DNA of 64,000 nucleotides, taken from assembly GCF_004522155.1 (NCBI RefSeq), contig NZ_SDEA01000002.1:350812-414811 (forward strand), read 5' to 3'. The position numbers and the translations under genes were made by a program. Each line of letters opens with the position of its first letter. The first letter of the stretch is position 1. Positions 9,040-16,786 of this stretch are shown here, piece by piece. Source of the DNA: Paracoccus luteus. Lineage in GTDB: Bacteria; Pseudomonadota; Alphaproteobacteria; Rhodobacterales; Rhodobacteraceae. Under the pieces are notes generated by a model. That model saw only the letters and a list, made by a program, of their open reading frames with translations, was not told where the DNA came from and did no database searches.

Positions 9040-9280
9040 GCGCGGCCGCGCGGGTGGCGGGGCAGGCCAGCCGCCGCCACAGGCGCGGCGGCGGACCCGC
9101 AGCCGCCCGCTGCGCCGGACGGGATGCCGGCGGACCCGCAGCCGCCGGTTTCGAACGCCGAAACGACCTGCTGAAGTTCTGAGCGGGGCCGCGCGGGTGG
9201 CGGGGCAGGCCAGTCGCCGCCGCCCGCTGCGCTGGACGGGATGCCGGCGAACCGCAGCCGCCGGATGCGGCAAGCGCCAG
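9021..9280 (+). repeat. Tandem duplication of the 3' end of the DUF3775 gene
   Basis: Sequence from cgacctgctgaagttctgag (9021) recurs 143 bases later at 9164. Both copies encode DLLKF followed by TGA and continue with the same gccgcgcgggtggcggggca. The second copy lacks about 28 bases of the middle part and ends near 9280. Within each copy, gacgggatgccggcg and gcagccgccgg recur too. It fills the space between the DUF3775 gene and the convergent dehydrogenase gene (about 300 bases without any gene). Confidence 0.85.
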
Positions 9281-9297
9281 CCCGCATGGTCCATCGC

Positions 9298-9327
9298 GGC
9301 GGGCGGCGTCACGAACCGCCGCCCGCC
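9298..9327 (-). terminator. Hairpin between convergent genes
   Basis: A GC-only stem, ggcgggcggcg (9298-9308) pairing with cgccgcccgcc (9317-9327) around an 8-base loop. It lies just past the end of the minus-strand dehydrogenase gene. No T-run follows on either strand, so it could be a Rho-independent terminator of weak quality or simply an mRNA-stabilising end. Confidence 0.4.
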
Positions 9328-9337
9328 CCGCAGGGCA

Positions 9338-10510
9338 TCACTCGCGCGTGACGCGGATCAGCGCGCCGTTCTCGGCGTCGGTCAGCAGCATGACCGAGCC
9401 GTCGCGCGCGACCTCGACGTCGCGCACCCTGCCGATGCCCTGCAGGTGGCGCGCCTCGCCGGTCACGCGGTCGCCGTCCAGCGTCAGCCGCACCAGCGCC
9501 TGACCGACCAGCCCGCCGATCAGGGCGTTGCCCTGCCATTCCGGGAACATCCCGCCGTCATAGAACGCCAGCCCGCTGGCCGCGATCACCGGATCCCAGT
9601 AATAGACCGGCTGTTCCAGCCCGTCCTGCGCGGTGATCCCCTCGCCGATCGGCGCGCCGCTGTAGTCGAGGCCATAGGTGATGATCGGCCAGCCATAGTT
9701 CTTGCCGGCCTCGGGGCGGTTCAACTCGTCCCCGCCCTTGGGGCCGTGTTCGACGGTCCACAGCCGGCCCTGGCCGTCCAGCGCCGCCGACTGCACGTTG
9801 CGGAAGCCCTTGGCGTATGTCTCGGGCAGCCAGCCGTCGACGCCCGCGCCCGCCGCGCCGCCCATCGGGTCGATGCGGACCAGCTTGCCGATGTGGTTGC
9901 CGTCGTCCTGCGCGGTGGCGCGGGGTTCGGGGTCCGACCGCTCGCCCAGCGTCACGAACAGCCCGCCCTGTCCGTCCAGCACCAGGCGAGAGCCGAAGTG
10001 CTTGTCGCTGTCCCAGGCGGGGGTCTGGCGAAAGATCTCGGCCACGTCCTCAAGCGTGGTGCCGTCTGCCGACAGCGTGCCGGTGGCGACGCCGGTCGCG
10101 TTCTTGCCGTCGCCCTCGGGCGCGGCATAGCTGATCCAGACGCGGCGGTCGGCGAAGTCGGGCGCGATCATCACGTCCAGCAACCCGCCCTGACCGCGCG
10201 CATCGACCGGGGGCAGGCCCCCGATCTCGGGGCCGACCGTGCCGTCGGCGGCGACTATCCGCAGCCGGCCGGGGCGTTCCGTCACCAGCCAGCCGCCGTC
10301 CGGCAGTTCGGCCATCGCCCACGGATGCACCAGCCCGTCGGCCACGGTCGTCGTGGCCAGCTTGATGTCGTCGGGCAACACCGGCGCGCGGGTCTGGCCG
10401 TCGAACGCGGGCTGCTGGTCGGGCGCGTTGGGGGGCGTGGCATTGAAATCGGCGGCGGCGGGCCCAGCCAGCGCCGCCGCCAGAACTGTCGTCAGGGCGA
10501 AACGGGTCAT
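9338..10510 (-). CDS. PQQ-dependent sugar dehydrogenase (glucose/sorbosone dehydrogenase family)
   Basis: A 390-residue secreted protein; signal peptide MTRFALTTVLAAALAGPAAA. The mature part is a six-bladed propeller of the soluble aldose/sorbosone dehydrogenase family. Characteristic stretches are LVHPWAMAELPDGGWLVTERPGRLR, shown here as HPWAMAELPDGGWLVTERPG, then GGLLDVMIAPDF, the ERSDPEPRAT segment and TVEHGPKGGDELN. The His and Arg/Asn positions that hold PQQ and Ca in characterised members are in these stretches. The substrate cannot be read from the sequence. An AAGGAGA ribosome-binding site precedes ATG (complement of 10508-10510); the longer open frame upstream is antisense to the RTX gene. 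Expected to act in the periplasm. Confidence 0.9.
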   Translation of the reverse strand: MTRFALTTVLAAALAGPAAADFNATPPNAPDQQPAFDGQTRAPVLPDDIKLATTTVADGLVHPWAMAELPDGGWLVTERPGRLRIVAADGTVGPEIGGLPPVDARGQGGLLDVMIAPDFADRRVWISYAAPEGDGKNATGVATGTLSADGTTLEDVAEIFRQTPAWDSDKHFGSRLVLDGQGGLFVTLGERSDPEPRATAQDDGNHIGKLVRIDPMGGAAGAGVDGWLPETYAKGFRNVQSAALDGQGRLWTVEHGPKGGDELNRPEAGKNYGWPIITYGLDYSGAPIGEGITAQDGLEQPVYYWDPVIAASGLAFYDGGMFPEWQGNALIGGLVGQALVRLTLDGDRVTGEARHLQGIGRVRDVEVARDGSVMLLTDAENGALIRVTRE

Positions 10511-10574
10511 CGCGCATCTCCTTGGTTGCCTTGGGGTGACAACCGCGGCGTGACCCGTCCGTTCCCTGCGCGGC

Positions 10575-11537
10575 CTACAGGATGAACTCGTCGGCGGTAT
10601 AGGCATAGGCGCTGATCGCGCCGTCCTGGATGACCAGCCGGAAATCGGCCACGCCGTCGTTGTTGACGTGCCCCGACAGGATCGTGCTGCCGTTGCTTTC
10701 GCTGAGAACGACGGTCCCCGCGGCCCCGCTGGCCGAAAAGCCAAAGGTCTGGTTGCCGGCAAGGTTCACGTTCGCGTCGATCCCCGACAGGTCGATCACG
10801 TCGCCGCCGGTCTGGCCGATCCCCTCGAACGCGATGGCGCCGTCGCCGGCCTCGATCGTGTCCACGCCCGCGGCGGCGCTGCTGTCCCAGATGAAGTTGA
10901 AGACGAAGCGGTCGGGGTTCGCCCCGCCGATCAGCCGGTCGGCCCCCGCGCCGCCCAGCAGCACGTCCCAGCCCGCCTGGCCGCGCAGCACGTCGGCCCC
11001 CGCGCCGCCGTCCAGCCGGTCGGCGTTGGCCCCGCCCAGCAGCTGGTCGTTACCTTCGGCGCCGACCAGGATGTCGTTGCCCCCCTGGCCATACAGCGTA
11101 TCGTTGCCGGCCATGCCGTGGATGCCGTCGTTCGCCGCGGTGCCGACCACCTGGTCGTTTCCGTTCGTGGCATAGCCCAGCGAGACGGTCAGCGTATAGC
11201 TGCCGGTGGCGTTGTTGCCGGTCTCGCCCACGCCCAGCGTCCATGTGCCGGTGCCGCCCGCGCCGATCGAGAAGGTGATCTGGCCATCGCGGTTGGTGCC
11301 GGGCGTGGCGTCGTTGGGCGGGTTGATGTCGTCGTTGTAAAGCACCCGCGTCCCGGCGCTGTTGAACAGCGAGATGTTCGGGTCGCCCAGCGTGCCCGAC
11401 CCCGACGACGCGCCCTTGGCCGCGACCGAATAGGTCAGCCCGGCGATGAAGGTCGTGTTGTAGGTGTCATAGTCGCCCCACGAGGAAATCGTGCCCGCGC
11501 GCGAGGTGCCTGCGGTGATGAGGCCGGAATAAGCCAT
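10575..11537 (-). CDS. Secreted RTX (hemolysin-type) calcium-binding protein
   Basis: A 320-residue acidic protein with no N-terminal signal peptide, starting MAYSGLITAGTSRAGTISSW. Residues about 1-120 resemble a pre-peptidase C-terminal (PPC-like) beta-sandwich (DNISLFNSAGTRVLYNDD-like segment, GTWTLGVGETGNNATGSYTL). Residues about 125-215 are Ca-binding nonapeptides (NDQVVGTAAND, GMAGNDTLYGQGGNDILVG, GGAGADVLRG, GGANPDRFVF). The last 100 resemble the serralysin M10 C-terminal region and end TADEFIL, a typical type I secretion signal. No catalytic domain is visible. It is likely exported by a type I system encoded outside this window. It lies 64 bases upstream of the dehydrogenase gene on the same strand. 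Confidence 0.9.
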   Translation of the reverse strand: MAYSGLITAGTSRAGTISSWGDYDTYNTTFIAGLTYSVAAKGASSGSGTLGDPNISLFNSAGTRVLYNDDINPPNDATPGTNRDGQITFSIGAGGTGTWTLGVGETGNNATGSYTLTVSLGYATNGNDQVVGTAANDGIHGMAGNDTLYGQGGNDILVGAEGNDQLLGGANADRLDGGAGADVLRGQAGWDVLLGGAGADRLIGGANPDRFVFNFIWDSSAAAGVDTIEAGDGAIAFEGIGQTGGDVIDLSGIDANVNLAGNQTFGFSASGAAGTVVLSESNGSTILSGHVNNDGVADFRLVIQDGAISAYAYTADEFIL

Positions 11538-11969
11538 GAACGTGTCTCCCAGGATACGGTGTCTTGCCGCAATTTAGGCCCGCCGCCGATCACTGTCGCA
11601 TCACCTTGCGCTGTGCGGCGCGTGAGCGGCGGGCGGGGCATTTGCCTGGTCGAACGTGCGGTCCGATGCGCCGTTCCCTCACGAATGATTGTGGGCAGGG
11701 GGATCGGCAGGGGACTGCCGAGTGGACGTCCTTCCGGGCTGCGGGGCGGGTTGGCTGATGGCTGAGACGGATACAGGCGCAAACAGGGCGTGGACACGTG
11801 CAGGTGCGGCCCGCCCGAGGCGCACTGGCTGGGATCACCGGACCGTTGGCGGTCCGGGCGGGGTTGGAGAGTCTGGGGTTTGAAGCGGTCCGCTTGCGCG
11901 GGACTTCGCGCGCGGGTCTATGGGGAACGTGCGCGGCGGGTCTTGGCCCGATGCGGGCGAGTCGCAGAC
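11538..11969. other. Gene-free stretch upstream of the palindromic repeats
   Basis: No supportable open reading frame, RNA or terminator was found. The part nearest 11537 must hold the promoter of the minus-strand RTX gene. The right part (about 11820-11970) contains loose look-alikes of the following repeat, for example ggaccgttggcggtccgg and cgcttgcgcgggacttcg. This suggests decayed copies. Confidence 0.5.
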
Positions 11970-11976
11970 GCTCGGC

Positions 11977-12290
11977 GTTCGGAACTGCGATGGTCCACTG
12001 GAATGGTTGCGGGCGCTGCCAGCCCTCCGCTTGCGCTCCGGGCGTTCAGGGCTGCAAACGGTCCACTGGACCGTTTGCGGGCGCCTGCCAGCCCTCCGCT
12101 TGCGCTCCGGGCGTTCAGGGCTGCAAACGGTCCACTGGACCGTTTGCGGCCGCCCTTCACCCCTCCGCTGACGCTCCGGGCGTTCGCCGGGGAAAAGGTC
12201 CACTGGACCTTTTCCTGATCCGGCCCGGCCCTTCGCTTACGCTCCGGGCGTTCGGAACTGCAAACGGTCCACTGGACCGTTTGCGGGCGT
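11977..12290. repeat. Five tandem 67-69 bp units, each with a palindromic core
   Basis: Units start with gttc at 11977, 12044, 12113, 12182 and 12250 (spacing 67, 69, 69, 68). Each contains the core ggtccactggacc flanked by complementary arms, then a linker ending cgctccgggc. Units 2, 3 and 5 have identical 25-base perfect palindromes (12054-12078, 12123-12147, 12260-12284, core cggtccactggaccg). In unit 4 (12191-12215) both arms change together to aaaagg/cctttt. Unit 1 (11987-12010) is degenerate. The array abuts the 3' end of asd (minus strand) and may act as its transcript end. Confidence 0.9.
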
Positions 12291-12293
12291 TCC

Positions 12294-13316
12294 TCACCCC
12301 TTCTTCAGCACGCGGCTGCCCAGCAGTTCGGCGATCTGCACCGCGTTCAGCGCCGCGCCCTTGCGCAGGTTGTCGCTGACGCACCACAGGTTCAGGCCGT
12401 TCTCGATCGTGGTGTCCTGGCGGATGCGGGACACGAAGGTGGCGAAATCGCCCACGCAGTCGATGGGCGTGACATAGCCGCCGGGTTCGCGCTTGTCGAT
12501 CACCAGCACGCCGGGCGCCTCGCGCAGGATGTCGCGGGCCTCGTCCTCGTCCAGGAAATCCTCGAACTCGATGTTGATCGATTCCGAATGGCCGACAAAG
12601 ACCGGGACGCGGACGCAGGTCGCGGTGACCTTGACCTTGGCGTCCATGATCTTCTTGGTCTCGGCGACCATCTTCCATTCTTCCTTGGTGTCGCCGGAAT
12701 CCATGAACACGTCGATCTGCGGGATCACGTTGAAGGCGATCTGCTTCTGGAACTTGCTCGGCGGCACGTCCTTGGTCGGGTTATAGATCGCCTTGGTCTG
12801 TTCCCACAGCTCGTCCATGCCCTCTTTCCCGGCGCCCGACACCGACTGATAGGTGCTGACGACGACCCGCTTGATCCGCGCCCGGTCGTGCAGCGGCTTC
12901 AGCGCGACGACCATCTGCGCGGTCGAGCAGTTGGGATTGGCGATGATGTTCTTCTTGCCATAGCCGGTGATCGCGTCGGCATTCACCTCGGGGACGATCA
13001 GCGGCACGTCGGGGTCGTAGCGATACAGCGACGAGTTGTCGATCACCACGCAGCCCGCCTTGGCGGCGATGGGGGCGTACTGCTTTGTCGCGTCCGACCC
13101 GATGGCGAACAGCGCCATGTCCCAGCCGGTGAAGTCGAACCCCTCGATATCCTTGGTCTTCAGGGTCTTGTCGCCAAAGCTGACCTCGGTCCCCAGCGAG
13201 CGGCGCGACGCCAGCACGGCGATCTCGTCCACCGGGAACTGGCGTTCGGCCAGGATGTTCAGCATTTCGCGGCCCACGTTCCCCGTGGCGCCCGCAACGA
13301 CGACCTTGTAACCCAT
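12294..13316 (-). CDS. asd: Aspartate-semialdehyde dehydrogenase
   Basis: A 340-residue enzyme that reduces aspartyl phosphate to aspartate semialdehyde. This is the branch point to lysine/diaminopimelate, threonine and methionine. The N-terminal Rossmann motif is VAGATGNVGREML. The active-site Cys is in ANPNCSTAQMV, and VVIDNSSLYRYD, VVVSTYQSVSGAGKEG and the VPVFVGHSE segment are all typical. Length matches the family. It is read divergently from the M17 aminopeptidase gene across a 152-base spacer with a long inverted repeat, and its 3' end is followed directly by the palindromic tandem repeats. Confidence 0.97.
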   Translation of the reverse strand: MGYKVVVAGATGNVGREMLNILAERQFPVDEIAVLASRRSLGTEVSFGDKTLKTKDIEGFDFTGWDMALFAIGSDATKQYAPIAAKAGCVVIDNSSLYRYDPDVPLIVPEVNADAITGYGKKNIIANPNCSTAQMVVALKPLHDRARIKRVVVSTYQSVSGAGKEGMDELWEQTKAIYNPTKDVPPSKFQKQIAFNVIPQIDVFMDSGDTKEEWKMVAETKKIMDAKVKVTATCVRVPVFVGHSESINIEFEDFLDEDEARDILREAPGVLVIDKREPGGYVTPIDCVGDFATFVSRIRQDTTIENGLNLWCVSDNLRKGAALNAVQIAELLGSRVLKKG

Positions 13317-13378
13317 CAGGGGATCCTTTCACGATCAAGACGGCGGGCCATAGCCGGAAATCCGCCCAAAGTGAAGTA

Positions 13379-13434
13379 TGAGTATTTGGGCCAAGAAGAA
13401 GCCGCGCGGGGTTTCTTCTTGGCCCAAATACTCA
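13379..13434. repeat. Perfect 22-bp inverted repeat in the divergent asd / aminopeptidase spacer
   Basis: The left arm 13379-13400 (tgagtatttgggccaag then aagaa) and right arm 13413-13434 (ttcttcttggcccaaatac then tca) are exact complements around a 12-base loop (gccgcgcggggt). No coding sequence lies here. A 21-base near-copy of the right arm is found inside a gene at 25483-25503 (one mismatch), so this is a dispersed element rather than a local operator. Confidence 0.9.
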
Positions 13435-13468
13435 CAAAACGGTGCCGCACGACCGACAGGAGCCGTCC

Positions 13469-14857
13469 ATGACCGACCCCGCATTCGCCCCGGATGACGC
13501 CGGCAGCAGGCCGCTGTGGCTGGTCGAGCAGGGCGGCGACGGGCCGGTGTGGCCCGCGGGCGTCGATCCGGCGTTTCCGCGCGCGGCGGGTTTTCTCGGC
13601 AAGGCGGGGCAGGTCTGCCTGCTGCCGGGCGGGGATGGCGTTTCGGGCGCGCTGTTCGGGCTGGGCCGGCCGCGCACGCCCGCCGACCGTCCGGCCCGCG
13701 AACGCTTCACCCTGGCCCGCGCCGCCGAGGCGCTGCCCGAGGGGGCCTGGCACCTGGCCGGCGCGCCCGAGGGGTATGACGCCGCGCATGGGGCGCTGGC
13801 GTGGCTGTTCGCGCAGTATCGCTTTGACCGCTATAAAACGGCCGACGCGCCGCGCGCGCGGCTGGTCTGCCCCGATGGCGTGGACGCCGCTGCGGTGCTG
13901 GCGATGGCGGCGGGCGAATATCTGGCGCGCGACCTGATCAACACGCCCGCGTCGGACATGGGTCCGGCGGAGCTGGAGCAGGCGGCCCGCGATCTGGCGG
14001 CGCGCCACGGAGCCGGGGTCACGGTCGTCGCTGGCGATGAACTCGCCCGCGATTTCCCCATGATCCACGCCGTGGGCCGCGCCGCCGGGCCGGGGCGTGG
14101 GCCCCGGCTGATCGACCTGCGCTTTCCGGGCGACGGCCCGGCGGTCACGCTGGTCGGCAAGGGCGTCTGCTTTGACACCGGGGGGCTGGACATCAAGCCC
14201 GCATCCTCGATGGGGCTGATGAAAAAGGACATGGGGGGGGCCGCCAACGTGCTGGGCCTGGCCGAGACGCTGGCGCGGATGGGCCGCGCGGGCGGGCTGC
14301 GGGTGCTGATTCCAGCGGTCGAGAACGCCATCGCCGGCGACGCCTTCCGTCCCGGCGACGTGCTGACCAGCCGCAAGGGCCTGACGGTCGAGGTCAACAA
14401 CACCGACGCCGAGGGGCGGCTGGTGCTGGCCGACGCGCTGGCACTGGCTGCCGAGGAGGCGCCTGCCCTGCTGGTCAGCATGGCGACCCTGACCGGGGCG
14501 GCCCGCGTCGCGCTGGGCCCCGATCTGCCGCCGTTCTTCTGCGACGACGACGCCGTGGCCGACGCGCTGTATCAGGCGGGCCGCGACCACGCCGACCCGA
14601 TCTGGCGGATGCCGTTCTGGGAACCCTACGAGGCGATGATCGAGCCCGCCATCGCCGATCTCGACAACGCCCCCGGCGGCGGCTTTGCCGGGGCGATCAC
14701 GGCGGCGCTGTTCCTGCGCCGGTTCACCGATGGGGCGCAGGTCTATGCGCATTTCGACATCTATGGCTGGCAGCCCACGGCTGCGCCGGGGCGGCCCAAG
14801 GGCGGCGCGGGGCAGGGGATGCGCGCCATCCTGCACGCCCTGCCCCGAATCGCCTGA
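13469..14857 (+). CDS. Leucyl aminopeptidase family (M17) protein
   Basis: A 462-residue cytoplasmic metallo-aminopeptidase. The C-terminal catalytic half has the family's metal-ligand segments: GKGVCFDTGGLDIKPASSM with MKKDMGGAANVLG, and the signature NNTDAEGRLVLADAL. These contain the Lys, Asp and Glu residues that bind two metal ions, and the bicarbonate-binding Arg of NTDAEGR. The shorter N-terminal domain is typical of the PepB-like branch. ATG 13469 has acaggag six to ten bases upstream. The stop overlaps the next start (TGATG), coupling it to the NlpC/P60 peptidase; the pairing suggests peptide turnover, possibly of muropeptides. Confidence 0.93.
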   Translation: MTDPAFAPDDAGSRPLWLVEQGGDGPVWPAGVDPAFPRAAGFLGKAGQVCLLPGGDGVSGALFGLGRPRTPADRPARERFTLARAAEALPEGAWHLAGAPEGYDAAHGALAWLFAQYRFDRYKTADAPRARLVCPDGVDAAAVLAMAAGEYLARDLINTPASDMGPAELEQAARDLAARHGAGVTVVAGDELARDFPMIHAVGRAAGPGRGPRLIDLRFPGDGPAVTLVGKGVCFDTGGLDIKPASSMGLMKKDMGGAANVLGLAETLARMGRAGGLRVLIPAVENAIAGDAFRPGDVLTSRKGLTVEVNNTDAEGRLVLADALALAAEEAPALLVSMATLTGAARVALGPDLPPFFCDDDAVADALYQAGRDHADPIWRMPFWEPYEAMIEPAIADLDNAPGGGFAGAITAALFLRRFTDGAQVYAHFDIYGWQPTAAPGRPKGGAGQGMRAILHALPRIA

Positions 14858-15687
14858 TGGACCGCCGCCTGACCCCCGCGACGGACCGCGTGGCGCTGCG
14901 CGGATCGGGGATCGACCGCGAGGCGGTCGCTGACGGCCGCCCGATGCGGGTCATCGGCGGGCTGGCCGACCTGAACCGCGCGCCGGACGGGCCGCGCGAC
15001 CGCCAGTTGCTGCACGGCGCCGACGTCACGCTGATCGAGGAGCGCGACGGCTGGGCCTTTGTGCAGGCGGCGGCGGACGGCTATTGCGGCTGGGTCGCGC
15101 GCAGGCATCTGAGCGGTAAGCGTCCCGCCATCACTCACCGCGTCACCGCGCCCGCGACGCATGTCTATGCCGCGCCGGATTTCAAGCAGGCGGAGCGTGG
15201 CGGGCTGTCCCTTGGCGCGCGGCTGTCCGTCACCGGCTTCGACGGCCGCTTTGCCCGGTTGGCGGACGGGTTCTTCGTGCCGGTCCAGCACATCGGCGAC
15301 ACGCCCGCCGACGATCCCGCCACGGTCGCGCTGACCCTGCTGGGCACGCCCTATCTGTGGGGCGGCAACTCGCGCGCGGGCATCGACTGTTCCGGGCTGG
15401 CGCAGGCCGCGCTGCATGGCGCGGGCATCGCCTGCCCCGGCGACAGCGACATGCAACGCGGGGCGTTCCCCGAGACGGCGCAGATACGCCGCGGCGACCT
15501 GCTGTTCTGGCCCGGCCATGTGGCCATCGCGCTGGACGCCGCCACCATGATCCACGCCACCGCCTTCACCATGTCGGTCATCACGGAAGGCATCGCCACC
15601 GCCATCGCCCGCATCGACGCGGCGGGCGACGGCCCGTTCCTTGGCGCGCGGCGGCCCCGGCTGGACGACCGCGTCGCCTTTCCGTAA
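14857..15687 (+). CDS. NlpC/P60 peptidase with SH3-like domains
   Basis: A 276-residue protein. Residues about 1-140 form two bacterial SH3-like modules (LLHGADVTLIEERDGWAFVQ and the GLSLGARLSVTGFDGRFARL segment). From about 150 comes an NlpC/P60 cysteine-peptidase domain with GTPYLWGGNSRAGIDCSGL (catalytic Cys), GHVAIALD (catalytic His) and MIHATAF (third polar residue). This architecture cleaves D-Glu-gamma-meso-DAP bonds in cell-wall peptides in characterised members. There is no obvious signal peptide, which suggests a recycling role in the cytoplasm. That would agree with its coupling to the aminopeptidase gene, but this is inference. Confidence 0.9.
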   Translation: MDRRLTPATDRVALRGSGIDREAVADGRPMRVIGGLADLNRAPDGPRDRQLLHGADVTLIEERDGWAFVQAAADGYCGWVARRHLSGKRPAITHRVTAPATHVYAAPDFKQAERGGLSLGARLSVTGFDGRFARLADGFFVPVQHIGDTPADDPATVALTLLGTPYLWGGNSRAGIDCSGLAQAALHGAGIACPGDSDMQRGAFPETAQIRRGDLLFWPGHVAIALDAATMIHATAFTMSVITEGIATAIARIDAAGDGPFLGARRPRLDDRVAFP

Positions 15688-15724
15688 GCCTGCGGTTCAC
15701 GACGCGGGACAAGGGGGCCAAGCC

Positions 15725-16786
15725 ATGACGCATCTGTGGGTTCGGGCCGAAAGCCGCCCGAACGAGGATCGGGTGGGGATCACCCCCGCCGGCGTGCGCG
15801 ATCTGGTCGCCGCCGGTTTCCGCGTCACGGTCGAGGACAGCCGCACCCGCGTCATCCCCGCCGCCGAATACGCCGCCGCCGGGGCGACCATCGCGGCTGA
15901 GGGATCGTGGCGCGCGGCGCCCGCCGACGCCATCGTCTTCGGCCTCAAGGAGCTGCCCGAGGACGAGAGCCCCCTGACCCACCGTCACATCATGTTCGGC
16001 CACGCCTTCAAGGGCCAGCCCGCCGGACAGGTGCTCTTGCGTCGGTTCCGCGCGGGCGGGGGTCGGCTTTATGATCTGGAATATCTGCTGGACGAGGACG
16101 GCCGCAGGCTGGCGGCCTTTGGCTATTGGGCCGGGTTCGCGGGCGCGGCGGTTGCGCTGAAATGCTGGGCGGCGCAGGCCCGCGGCGGCATCTGCGGCCC
16201 GGTCGCGCCCTATCCCGGCCGCGCCGCGCTGACCGACGAGCTGCGCGCCGAACTGGACGCAACCGGCCAGCCGCGCCCCCGCGCCATCGTGATCGGCGCG
16301 CTGGGGCGCGTCGGCACCGGGGCCAGCGACCTGTGCGCCGAGATGGGCGTGCGGGTCACGAAATGGGACATGGCCGAGACCGCGCATGGCGGGCCGTTCC
16401 CGGAAATCCTGCTGCACGAGATCTTCCTCAACTGCATCCTGGCGATGCCCGGAACGCCGGTGTTCGTCCCGGCGGATGCCGTGAACCCCGGCCGGGCACT
16501 GCGGGTGATCGGCGACATCGCCTGCGACCCGACCAGCGAGTTTTCCCCGATCAAGGTCTATGACCGCACCACCGACTGGGCGGTCCCGGCGCTGCGCGTG
16601 GCGCAGACGCCGCCGCTGGACGTCACCGCCATCGACAACCTGCCCTCGATGCTGCCGCGCGAAAGCAGCGAGGATTACGCCCGCCAGCTGCTGCCGGTGC
16701 TGCGCGGGCTCAGCGCCATCGACGCCGGGCCGTGGGGCCGGGCCGCCGCCATCTTTGACACGCATCTGAAAGGGCTTTCGGCATGA
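15725..16786 (+). CDS. Saccharopine dehydrogenase, NAD+/L-lysine-forming type (LYS1-like)
   Basis: A 353-residue NAD-dependent enzyme. The N-terminal alanine-dehydrogenase-like half reads LWVRAESRPNEDRVGITPAG. GHAFKGQPAG, LYDLEYLLDEDGRR and GYWAGFAGAA follow. The nucleotide-binding segment is AIVIGALGRVGTGA, with ENLPSMLPRESSEDYA near the end (here DNLPSMLPRES). These match fungal LYS1 (saccharopine to lysine + 2-oxoglutarate, reversible). In bacteria, paired with a LYS9-like partner, it more likely works in lysine degradation to 2-aminoadipate semialdehyde. The gene overlaps the next start by four bases. Confidence 0.9.
   Translation: MTHLWVRAESRPNEDRVGITPAGVRDLVAAGFRVTVEDSRTRVIPAAEYAAAGATIAAEGSWRAAPADAIVFGLKELPEDESPLTHRHIMFGHAFKGQPAGQVLLRRFRAGGGRLYDLEYLLDEDGRRLAAFGYWAGFAGAAVALKCWAAQARGGICGPVAPYPGRAALTDELRAELDATGQPRPRAIVIGALGRVGTGASDLCAEMGVRVTKWDMAETAHGGPFPEILLHEIFLNCILAMPGTPVFVPADAVNPGRALRVIGDIACDPTSEFSPIKVYDRTTDWAVPALRVAQTPPLDVTAIDNLPSMLPRESSEDYARQLLPVLRGLSAIDAGPWGRAAAIFDTHLKGLSA

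Noticed and set aside
11977..12290. Possible CRISPR array
   Set aside because: The conserved parts are long palindromes plus conserved linkers, there are no unique spacers of constant length, and no cas gene is present.
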